Shown here: piece after piece, positions 1 to 11,059 of the stretch
Layout of the letters: each line of letters opens with the position of its first letter
How positions within the stretch are numbered: position 1 is the stretch's first letter
Source of the DNA: Artocarpus heterophyllus
Taxonomy: Eukaryota > Streptophyta > Magnoliopsida > Rosales > Moraceae
Direction of reading: 5' to 3'
Assembly: GCA_025403435.1 (NCBI GenBank)
Contig: CM046348.1
Location: 28,414,148-28,478,147 of the forward strand
Length of the DNA stretch: 64,000 bases
Position numbers and translations under genes: made by a program
The notes under the pieces: generated by a model
Seen by the model: the letters and a program-made list of their open reading frames with translations, nothing else
The model's database searches: none
What the model was told of the DNA's origin: nothing

Positions 1-889
1 TCCAAATCATATTATTCTTGTACAAAATCTCAAAACCATATCAAAATATGCAGTATGCATTATACACTCATAATAAACATATCCCATGGATTTTTGTACC
101 AATATCATCATCAAACTATATCTCAAACATTTCTTGCAAATAAGGGTGAAAACATGCTTATATCAAACTTTCTCATTTAAAGTTTTGGAAATCCTTTTCA
201 TACATTAATCAAATCCATGCTAAACATTTGATATATGTTTTTATCATCCATATGGAACTAGTTTAACAATATAACCTCTGTTTTAAGTTTGTAAACTTAG
301 ATTTTATATACATGTACTAAAATAACAACTAAACATATACTCATCCACTTCTACATGAAAACACAGGTTTAAGAACACAAATTTAAACAACTTTTAAGTA
401 TAAAAAGCTTATAAATGGAGGACTAAATTCTAACCTTAGATTATAAGTGGATGGAAGCTTGAAATAACTTCATAATAGCTTCAAATATGGCTGGGAAGTT
501 TGCTTTAATGGAGATGGCTGCAATTGGACTTATGGCTGCCTTTGGGGAACTTGCTAAGCTTTTGTTTCAGTAAAAATGAAAAGAGAAAGAGTGGAAGACG
601 TAGAATAATAATGAGGAGCTGAATAAATAGAAAGCTAAAATAATCGAGGAGACAAATGGAGTAATTCACGGTAGAAAATGGAAGAAGTGAACAAAAGGGT
701 GGTTGGTTGTTTGGTATTGAATGTCTCCTCCGGAGACTTTTGATCACAAAATGCCAAAGTGGCATTCTTGTAAATAAGTGAAACATTTAAGAATAATTTA
801 ATAATTTTAAATACAACCAAAATTTTAAAGTGCTATGTTTAATACCTTAAATTTTACAAATCATATCCATTAAAATAACAGGTGTTACA
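1..889 (-). mobile_element. Probable LTR (partial) of a Ty3/gypsy-like retroelement
   Basis: Read on the minus strand, the segment starts at 889 with TGTAACACC, a common start of plant gypsy LTRs (TG...CA rule). It continues as AT-rich non-coding sequence to the window edge. Immediately to its right lies the interior of a copia gag gene, so the 889/890 border looks like an insertion or truncation junction. No gypsy protein domain is visible because the rest of the element lies outside the window. The short ORFs here (for example 505-786 on the minus strand) resemble nothing I know. It could also be a solo LTR or an unrelated repeat. Confidence 0.35.
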
Positions 890-894
890 GTTGG

Positions 895-3800
895 CATATG
901 TGGTTCCATCGAACAGTATGATAAGGTCCGGGCATTGCTGAAGGCTAGTGATGTGCAGTTTGAAACTTCAAATAAGGCACTTGCCAGTACCCTAATCATG
1001 AGGTTTTCGTCCTTAAGGCTTACTAGTGTGAGAGGTGTGCATGAGCACATCATGGAGATGAGGGACATAGCGGCTCAACTTAAGAACCTTGAGATGGATA
1101 TGTCTAAGTTTTTCTAGTGCACTACATTCTGAACACCCTTCCAAAGCCATATAGGCCCTTCAAAATTTCTTACAACACACATAAAGACAAATAGTTAATC
1201 AATGAACTGCTGACTATGTGTACTCAAGAAGAAGGGCTGCTTATAATGAAAATGGGTGAGACTGCACTGACAACAACCAAGGGAAAGAATCAAAATCAAG
1301 ACCAAAATCAAGCCAAGGATAAGAGGAAAGGTAAAATACCTTCCAAAGCTATCATTAAGAAGGAATCCAAATGTTTCTATTGTAAAAAGAAGGGACACAT
1401 GAAGAAGGATTGCGAAAAATTTCAGAAATGGCTTGAGACAAAAGGTAATCTAGTCTCATTTGTTTGTTATGAATCTAATATGGTTGATGTTATTTATAAC
1501 ACATGGTGGATTGATTCTGGATCTATAATCCATATTTCGAATACCTTGCAGGGTATACAAAACCTAAGTAAGCCAGTGGGAAGTGTGCTAAGCATCTCTT
1601 CCAGAAACAAGATGCGTTCACATGTGGAAGCTATTGGAACATACACTTTAGTTTTAGGCAGTGGTTTTACTTTAGAATTGGACAAGACATTTTATGTTCC
1701 AAACTTTTCTAGGAACTTAATTTATGTATCAAGACTTATACCTTTAGGATATTCCTTTACTTTTTTAGAAAAAACCTTCAATTTATTTTATAAATCTGAT
1801 CTTATAGGGAATGGTATTTTGTCTGATGGTCTTTTTGAATTAATTTGCAAAATAAACCATCTTGTACTGCTATACATGTTCAATCTGGCACTAAACATTA
1901 TGTTATAAATGATGATTCTTTTATGCTATGGCATCGAAGATTAGGACATATCTCCGTTGAGAGAATCAAAAGGATAGTAAAGGACAAAGTACTTAGAACC
2001 TTGGATTTTGCTAACTTCGATACTTGTACCTTGGATTTTGCTGACTTCAATACTTGTGTGGGTTGCATTAAAGAAAAGCTAACCAACAAGTCTAAGAAAG
2101 GTGCTAAGAAGAGTTCAGAAATATTAGAAATCATACATTCAGATATTTGTAGTCTAGACATAGACTCATATGGTCCGAAATACTTCATCTCTTTCATAAT
2201 TGATTACTCGCGGTACATGTATCTCTACTTGCTTCATACAAAGGACAAAGCATTGGACACCTTTAAGGTTTTCAAAGCTAAAATAGAGAAACAATGCGAA
2301 AAGCAAATTAAGATCGTGAGGATAGATATGGGTGGAGAATATTACGGTAGATACACTGAGGATGGACAAGCTCAAGGTCCATTTGCGAAGTTCAAGAGCA
2401 TGGAATAGTTGGCCAATACAACATGCTTGGTTCCCTATATCAGAATGGTGTGGCAAAAAAAAGAAACCGAACGTTAATGGATATGGTTAGGAGTATGCTT
2501 AACAGCTCTAAGCTTCCTAAGTCCCTGTGAACTGAAGCTATTAAGACGAATGTATATATATTAAACCGAGTTCCGACCAAGATTAGTCCCAAAAACACCA
2601 TTTGAGCTATGGGAAGGTTAGAAACTTAGTTTGCGACATAAACGCATTTGGGGATGTCCATCTGAATAAGAGTGTATAACCCACAAGAGAAGAAACTAAA
2701 TCCAAGGACCTTTAGCAAGTATTTTGTTGGATATGCCAAAAGGTCCAAAGAATATAGATTATACTGTCCAACTCACAACAGTAGATTTGTGAAATCAAGA
2801 AACGTCAAGTTTCTTGAGAATGACTTAATTAGTGGGAGCGATCAATTTCAGAACATAGTTTCTTAAAGAGATTATACTGAAGCTTAACCATCTACATCAA
2901 GTGATAGGTTGATTATTGTTCATAACACTCCTTTAGTTCAGTCGAGTGTTATGCAATCGATCGTTGAAGTTCTACAAACTGCTGATAATAATCTAGAAGG
3001 TCAAGTTGCTCAAGAACCACCGAACACAGTTTAGCAACAAGTTGAACAACAGATTCCCCAAGAAAATGTTGAATCAACATTAAGGAGATCTACTAGAGAA
3101 AAGAAATAAGCAATTTCTAGTGATTATGTTCCATATCTGCAAGAATCGGACTACAATATTGGAGCCAAAAATGATCCCGAAAACATTTTCACAACCCAAG
3201 AGTCACTAAGAATCAAAATCTTCGTATAATGCTGTGAAAGATGAGATGGATTCTATGGCATCTAATGGAGTCTGGGATCTTGTCGAGTTGCCTTGTTAGT
3301 ACAAAAGCCATAGGGTGTAAATAGGTCTATAAACAAAAAAAAAGACTCATTGGACAACATCGAAAGATATAAGGCAAGACTCGTCGCCAAAGGGTTCACT
3401 CATAAAGGGGAATTGACTACAAGGAGACCTTCTCTCTTATATCTAAAAAGGATTCTCTCCGTATTATCATGGCACTCATTGCTTGTTTTGACTTAGACTT
3501 ATAGCAAATGGTTGTGAAAATAGCATTTCTCAATGGTGGTCTAGAGGAAGAGATTTATATGAAACAACCAGAAGGATTCTCCTCTAGTAATGGCAAGCCA
3601 TTGGTGTGTAAACTTAAGAAATCTATATATGGATTGAAACAAACCTCCTGTCAGTGGTATTTAAAATTCCATGATGTCATCTCTTCATTTGGATTCGTAG
3701 AGAACATCATGGATCAATGCATATACCAGAAGGTCAGTGGGAGTAAAATTTGTTTCCTTGTCCTTTATGTGGATGACATTCTACTTGCAACCAATGACAA

Positions 3801-4763
3801 GGCATGCTGCATGAGGACAAGGCATGCTGCATTAGGTGAAACAATTTCTCTCTAAAAACTTTGACATGAAGGATATGGGTAATGTATCTTCCGTTATAGG
3901 CATTAAGATACATAGAGACAAATATAAAGGCATTTTGAGTTTGTCTCAAGAGACCTATATCAACAAAGTTTGGGAGATATCTCAGATGAAAGATTACTCA
4001 TCGAGTATAGCTCCCATTGTGAAGGGTGATAGATTCAATTTGAATCAATGCCCAAAAATGACCTTGAAAGAGAACAGATGCGTAGCATTCTATATGCTTC
4101 AGCTGTAGGAAGTCTTATATATGCTCAAGTTTGCACAAGACTTGACATTGCATTCGCTGTTGGAATGTTAGGCAGCTATCAGAGTATTCCAGGATTAGAC
4201 CACTGGAAGGCCGCAAAGAAGGTGATGAGGTACCTACAAGGAACCAAAAACTATATGCTTATGTATAGATGGACTAAAACTTGGAGGTCATTGGCTACTT
4301 TAACTCTAACTTTGATGGCTGCATTGATTCACGAAAATCGACTTCTGGATACATTTTCATGCTAGCTGGTGGAGCTGTCTCATGGAAGAGCACCAAGCAG
4401 ACTTTGACTGCTACTTCTTCTATGGAAGCAGAGTTTGTATCTTGTTTTGAGGCTATCTCTCATGGTGTATGGATGAAGAGTTTCATTTCTAGGCGTAGGA
4501 TTGTGGATTCTGTCTCTAAGCCATTGAGAATATTTTGTGACAATTCAGTTGCTGTTTTTATAGCTAAAAACAACAAGAACGGTAGTCGAAGCAAACACAT
4601 CGATATTAAGTATCTAACCATAAGGAAACATATTAAGGATAAAGCAGTAGTCCTTGAGCATATTAGCACTAAATTGATGATTGCCGATCCCTTAACTAAA
4701 GGCATACCACTAGTAAAAATTAGGGATCATGTAGACAGAATGAGAGTTGGTTCCCTTATGTAA
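895..4763 (+). pseudogene. copia A gag-pol pseudogene
   Basis: Remnants in order. (1) Gag C-part around 935-1117, with GVHEHIMEMRDIAAQLKNLE. (2) CCHC zinc knuckle CFYCKKKGHMKKDC near 1372-1413. (3) Protease active-site motif WWIDSGS near 1505, with the D-S-G triplet intact. (4) GAG-pre-integrase HRRLGHIS and CVGC near 1930-2068. (5) Integrase core with DICSLD and GGEYY to about 2400. (6) Integrase C-part near 2672-2866. (7) RT at 3508-3855 with KTSCQWYLKF-like sequence and the catalytic YVDDILLA. (8) RNase H and tail, 4048-4763, ending near ADPLTKG. The frame is broken by stops (around 1117, 1908, 2408, 2866), by frameshifts between 2900 and 3500, and by a 17-bp direct repeat at 3796-3832. 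A 30-bp in-frame duplication lies at 2001-2060. No functional polyprotein is possible. Confidence 0.85.
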
Positions 4764-5040
4764 TTTCATTATACTTTTGTAGTGAAACTCTATATTTATG
4801 ATATTTTCTCATTCATCTTTGGTTAAGTGCACAAATTTATTTCTGAGAAATATCACCAAAGTTTGGACCTAGAATAAACAGAGGGTTTGTTCATTAAGTT
4901 GCATGAGCAAATCTTGAGAGAGAAGATATATTGTAATACATGAAAGATAATACTCGTCATTTAAAGGACCTACCACCATGATTTATGTATTTTATTTCTT
5001 ATTGTAATAGTTGATGGGATCTATGGGCCAAGTGGGAGAA

Positions 5041-5397
5041 TGTTAGATCCTTGATTGGCCCACGTGGAACGTTTAAAGTGAACGTTAACCGCCATCAACT
5101 GCACCAAGGCAGTGTGCGGTTTTTTTGGGACAAAACCGCCTCCAACCATGTAAAGGTCACAGTTATTAAAAGAAAGCCCGTTTTGGTCCCTGAGCATACA
5201 ACAAAAAATCAAAACAAAATTCTACACCATCTAGTGAGGATTGTGAGTGCTCAGAAGTCCAAAACACAGTGTAAATTTTTCTGGCGTCGGCCCAAAGTTA
5301 CGGAACATATGTCAATGGTAGGAGGTACAACACAATCCATTTGGCTTTCGCTTTTATAGAGTTTAAATTGTTGTAAACATTAACAAAATTGCTTACA
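5041..5397 (+). repeat. 3' LTR of copia A
   Basis: It starts TGTTAGATCC right after the polypurine tract and contains a TATA-like cttttataga near 5350. The end is placed at the CA of gcttaca (5397). An alternative end is gctgcaaca near 5520, which would leave a more usual distance from the TATA-like box to the LTR end. No 5' LTR remains in the window to decide this. Confidence 0.55.
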
Positions 5398-8300
5398 GCT
5401 GATGTAGACATTATCATCACAAATATCAACCTATTCCTCTACTCTGTCTCCCATTTCTTTTCATTATTGTTGTTATTATTGTTGTTGTTGTTCTTTTCTC
5501 TCTCTTCTCTTGCTGCAACATTGGGTCATTCATATGTTGTTCCACTAATCAATACCTAATCCATTTAGTATATAAAATTCCAAAAGCAAGTAAAGTAATA
5601 TAATTAAAGACTTTCACACTTACGTTCATTTGTTCACACTTGTACTTCCTCTCTCCACTTCTTCGCCTCTCCCTTCTTTCTTCTTCTAGCTGCTTCTTTT
5701 CTTCTTCGTCTTTCCTATGCAACGGACAAAAAAAAAAAGAATGTACCAGCAGCAGCAGGCCTGTCTTTTATTTGTGTGAGGTTTTCCTACGTGATTTTTT
5801 TTATTTATTTTTCAATTTCAAATTTTGACACAGTCTGAAAAAGAGAGCATGTGATTAGCTTATGAAAATTTATCAACTGTATCTATGAAAGGTAATTATC
5901 TTAATTATTTATGCATAAATTTTAAAAACCGTTGATATTTGCAGCCAGTGTCCTCTCGGAGCAGGTAAGTTAGTACTGAGTAGGTAAGCTTAAATTATTC
6001 TTTTCTTCTTTTTATGCAGATTATTATATTAAAATATGATTATACACACTAAATTTAATATTAATTTCACGCTACATTTTCATCGTCAAAATAATGCCAT
6101 GCAGCTATATGGAAGAAATCATTTCGATATGCTTTTATTGTGCTACGTGTTTTACTATTATTGCTTTGATATTCTATAACTTTGTTGCCCTTTTTTTGTC
6201 TATAAATATTGCTATTTGATATTATTCTTCTCTGTATATGCTTTGTCTCTTCTCTTTCATTTCCACTAAATTCATTCACTGTCTCTCTCTGTTCATTTAG
6301 TTCCATTCTCAATTATTTCCTTTCTCAGTTTATTTACTTATTTGTTCTCTTCACTGCCTTCGTTACACTTGCTTTGTTGATATTTTTGCGCCTGATAGTT
6401 TGTTGTTTAAAGCAGTTCTGAGTGAAATCCACGTATTATTAATATTTTTCTTACATAAGCTCCCTTAAGTTTATTTATCTTGCAAAATTATATTAATATC
6501 CATGTCATCTCATAATAAATTGTTCTATTATTCATTGATATCTATTTCTGATGTTAAATTTATTATGTTTCTGTCTTTTAATTAATATGTGTTCTATCTC
6601 TTTAAAATCTTTGTTGATTTATTATTTTGTTGCAGTATTAATAAATGTCCTCAATTTGTATTAAATCTTAAAATATTGTTTTTGCGCATCCTTTTCATTT
6701 TAATGAATAAATAATGATTAAATATACTTGTGCTTTTACTCTGTTTACATAAATTTAATGTTTTCTCATATTTTAAAACAAGTATTAGTAAAGTTTAGAT
6801 CATATTTTGTTCTATAATTATTTTTTGTTTACTACTTTTGTAGTTATATATATTTGTATATTTAATGTATCTTACATTTCATTATATTTTTTATGTGACA
6901 ATAATGTCTACTTCTTTTTTGACATGTTTAGTTTTATATAGTTTTTTTAAATATTGTCGTGAATATTTTCACATCATTTGAATAAGATTTCGTATAACGT
7001 TTGTCATTTAATCTTTTTCACCATTTTTGTGATTCTCTTTTCATTTTGATTCTCAATCTTTTCTTTTCATCTCCTATTCAGAATACAATTGTGCCTAATC
7101 TTTTTAGAATTTCACTGATACTATTTTTAGTCTTATTATTTTTTGTTTCTTTTTTATTTCTTCCTTTGTAACACTTATGTTCTTCCCCTTTTCAATCTTT
7201 TAACGTCTTTTCTGGATTTTTCCCTTGTTAGTCTCTTTTAGTCTTCTCTCTTGTCCATTGCTTTTGAGACATTTTGGCCACCGCTATCCCATATTACGTT
7301 TTTGCCCTTGATTTATTGTTTTTTGCTCTCCTTTTCCCTCTAGGTTGTTTCTCATTTCACACTAAAAAAACTCTAATGTATATTCTTTTTTTCTTTAATC
7401 TTTTTAAATATTTTACAAACACTGATTTCGTCTATTCTTCTTTTTTCTACTTCTATTTTTTGGTTCTTGAAAAGCAAGTTGTATAGTATTCACTTAGTAA
7501 TGTTTGGACAAATCTATAATTTAGTCGTCATTTATTTTGTGTTATGTACATATTATAATATTTGTGACAAAGATGGTTTCTTATAATATTTTTTTGCATT
7601 GTTTTGTGGTTGCCATTAGTGCTTTTGTCTTTGCAAAAACATTTTGTTTGAGGTAGCTACAAGAAATTTGCATAAATATATATCAACTGATTTGTCACAT
7701 ATTTCTAGCACTATTTAATATCTGAGCCATAAGTCTTTTGTAAAATTATTGTTGCCTTTACGTTTTTTTTCCTTATTTTGATTTTTTTTTTGTCATTAGT
7801 TTCATTATATCTCCACCCCTTTATTTGATTTTTTTTTTTTACTTAGTTTTCCAATGTATTTTTCCCCTTATTCTATTTGTGATTAGTAACATTATTATCA
7901 TATCTATTTTTAATAAGTAAATTTAACTATTGGAAAGATTTAATCTGTTTGTTCACGTATGAAGGAGCAATGAAGTGTAAGAAATGGCAAATTACTTTTT
8001 TTTTTTGGCTTTTGTACATCAGTTTAATTTGTGCACTATTTCTGTTCATATCATTTGTATTGTAAATAATTATAATTAATGTTTTAGACTATGAAATTTA
8101 ATGATTGTATTGATTATTGGAAGTTTATATATTTAATGTATAAATTGATAAGTTTAGTAGAAAAATTATTATAGTTAATATGTTAACATGTAGCTAAAGA
8201 TTTCCAACATAAAAACCTGTCCTTAAAATACATAACTTTAGTTCTAAAACTTAAATGAAATCGTATAAAATTCCATAATTTCTTTGTGAATAATCCCAAA

Positions 8301-9540
8301 TAATGTTTACATTTCAGTGATAATAAAGAAGAGTTACAAAACAAAAAGAGCCTAAAGAGTGAGACATTCATTATCTAGAGAAACAACAAAGACGGATTTA
8401 AGTTATTTACCTTATACGTAAATGTTCATTATTTACCAAAGATGGAATACAATAATTCAACCAAAGAGGATTATTGTAGGATTCATTTTGTAATCATATT
8501 TTTTAAAAATTTCTTCCTTTGTTTTAATCAAATATGATTCTCCAATAATCAATACTGCTACAATAATTATCCAAATCAAGGACATAACGACTTTTATTTA
8601 AAAGAAATAAAATATAACTCATGCATAGTTAAAATTATTAATCTCATCCTCCAAAATAGAATTTTTAAATTAAGATTTCAAAAAAAAAATACAACACCAA
8701 TCGAAATTGGAATTTAGATGTAAGGATGATTGTTTAAAAATAATTACATAAAGAGTAAATCAAAGAATTTTAAAATATTTAGTTAGAATAAATCAACAAA
8801 ATATTACGAATAATTAATTGATGGAAATTATGATATTGTTTGTATTTATACTTTTAAAAATAAAAAAAAATTGAATATATTTTTACAAAAGCTTTCTTAA
8901 AATTTAATTACAAAATCATAAATTCATGTAAACAAGACTATAACTTAACCTAAAACTAACTAAAAAAATTCAACTAAGTTCTTCTTTTCTACTTCCAAAT
9001 ATTTTATTATCTAATCTATTTTTCCAGTTCATTATTCTCTGCCAAAAAAACTATATTTGGAAAAAAAGGAAATAAAATAAAGTAACAATGCTTACTATAT
9101 TATTTTCCAAATCTATATTCTAAAAGACCAAAAAATTCCACTCGAAAAAAATTGAATATTTCCAAATATAAAACAAACGCAAAATGGATAACCCATTTCT
9201 AAAATCTGCTAATAATCAAAATAGCAAAAGAATTCAAAATTAACTTAACCTAAGATCTTTTTAATAATTTGATAGTATATTTATGTATTTGTTTTTTCAA
9301 TTGGTTTTCAAAAGTATACTATAGCTATTGATATTTTTGGCATAAATAAAATGTAAACAACTAATTTTTATTATATGTTTACCTTTGTTGTTACTTATTA
9401 ATAATTTTATTATATTATATTTTATCATATATAAATTAGTTAAATAAATTTTTCTATGATATTGAAATAACTTTATTTAATTCTAAATAAATAGATGAAT
9501 AAAAAATTAGCAAAAATTTATTAGAACCAAATTATCAATA
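5398..9540. other. AT/T-rich stretch without recognisable gene
   Basis: About 4.1 kb of low-complexity, T-rich DNA on the plus strand. It holds a TTG/TTA microsatellite near 5463-5492 and a CT-rich patch near 5640-5710. All open frames are short and dominated by Phe/Leu/Ile codons, as expected from T-rich DNA. Splice-like signals near 5940 (cag...gtaag) frame only about 20 bp and are not supported by coding sequence. I see no RNA gene. Confidence 0.6.
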
Positions 9541-9712
9541 TAAGCAACCTACTGTTTTGCGTATGGATGAAGAAACTGCTTCATCAAGTGTTTCTCGATC
9601 TAGAGTCAATACAATGTTGGCCTTTCTTGACTTTCAAAGGCAAACACTTGATGTAACACAGCCATCAATATCTCAAAATCACAATAAAAAAAATGTAATT
9701 TTCACATCTACA
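9541..9712 (+). pseudogene. Unidentified exon-like remnant
   Basis: One frame stays open for more than 50 codons with a protein-like composition, unlike its AT-rich surroundings. It includes LRMDEETASSSVSRSRVNTM and then LAFLDFQRQTLD. I do not recognise the family. It lies about 1.4 kb upstream of the Helitron Rep/helicase remnant, so it could be an exon captured by that element or a fragment of another transposon. It could also be chance. Confidence 0.25.
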
Positions 9713-11059
9713 ACAAAAACTATATTTAAATAACTAAACAAACCTAAAGTGTATTAATTTTTCTTTGGTGTTTTTCCATAGGTGTCAGTGATATATACCT
9801 AGAACGAGTCTAAGCATGTTATCAATTCGGTTTTGGACAGTATATATGCTGTCAAAACAAGCCAAGAAACAAAACTGAAAAAGACCTTGGCAAACTGTAA
9901 ATATCAACAAGAAAAGAAGTTGCCCAAGTCTTTAATCTTTCTTTAGCCCTAAGATGGGCTTAAAGAGAGGATAAGAAAATTGTCTTATGTCTTTATTTTT
10001 TCTTTCCAAGGAAAGTCTTATCTCTTTTTTTACCACTCAAAAACAATTGGTTTTGGCTGCCCTTCAGCTAATCTTGGGCTTCTTATCCAAATAACATCTG
10101 CACTTAGATTGAATCAAAGCTTAGGCTGATAGAACTCAAGACAAAAAAAAAAAAAAATTTTGACCAAGCGTTTACATTTGGAGACCACAGGAAAAGAAGC
10201 ATTGCTCAAAGGGTTCAGGTTTTTTTTTTTTTTTTTAATATATGCATCATTTGGTTTGTCACAAAGTGGGTCCACATCAAGGTACACGTACATTGAGGAC
10301 TGTGACTTATTTGAGTTGTCACAACATCAATGTGGAAAAGTGGATGCCTGAGAGATTAGTTAGATAGATGAGTAAAGGTCGTTTCTAAAATTTTTGTCTC
10401 AGCCAGTAGCTTGGTGGACTGTAGCGTTTGAACACGTATCAAATTTACACAAAACCAAACTTTTATGGTGCTTGACCCCTCCAACCCACACGCTAACCCT
10501 TTTTGGCATATCTCTTCTATTTTTTCCCCCTGAAATTTTGAAATAGTATGGGATTAAAAAAGGTCATACCCAAATAATTTCGAGATGAAACATCCCAGTG
10601 TGATGTCCCTCAGGAATTAAATTACTCATATACCCATAAACCATGATGGGGCTGACTCCAATTTAAAGTCTTTATTGAGTAGAACAAGTAGACTTACCAC
10701 CCTACTAAATATTCCTGCATTTCTCTTTTGATTTATTCCTTTTGGGGCTGTGTCCATTAAGCTCGTTAAGCTAAATCAAACCCTTTACTGGAGACATTTT
10801 ATATCGTAAACTTTTGGGGTACTCCAAATACAAGATCTACCCAGGAAGAAAGCATTAAATTTGGACCACCCCATGTTACAAAAAACGACTCAGAAGATAA
10901 TTCCTGAACTCCAATTATGATGAAAGTGAATGTCCAATTATGATGAAAGTGAGCTTCTTCAATACTAATTTGATACCATTAATAGGAAAAAAAAAACTTT
11001 TATCTTTAATAATAAATAAATAAATAAACCAATGCAATTCTCTTCTTTTTTTCCTTTTA
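9713..11059. other. No gene recognised; small direct repeat
   Basis: The stretch contains a 19-bp direct repeat, ccaattatgatgaaagtga, at 10911-10929 and 10934-10952 (23-bp period), and a poly-A/poly-T tract near 10145 and 10220. No coding similarity was seen. The 5' end of the Helitron may lie here, but no convincing TC terminus could be chosen. Confidence 0.5.

Larger units (their letters stand above)
890..5397 (+). mobile_element. Truncated, decayed Ty1/copia retrotransposon (copia A)
   Basis: Domain order is gag end, zinc knuckle, protease, GAG-pre-integrase, integrase, reverse transcriptase, RNase H, polypurine tract, 3' LTR. This is the Ty1/copia order (integrase before RT). The 5' LTR, primer-binding site and gag start are missing; the element begins inside gag at the border with another repeat at 889/890. 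The polypurine tract aagtgggagaa is at 5030-5040, directly before the LTR start TGTTAGATCC. Many stops and frameshifts make it inactive. It is a relative, not a copy, of copia B at 35093-41521: the proteins are clearly homologous but the LTRs are alike only at the very start. The right border is uncertain (5397 or about 5520). Confidence 0.85.

Noticed and set aside
4460..4705. Minus-strand 81-codon frame
   Set aside because: Antisense shadow of the copia A RNase H region.
5940..5970. cag...gtaag flanking about 20 bp as a microexon
   Set aside because: No coding context on either side and no recognisable gene in the region.
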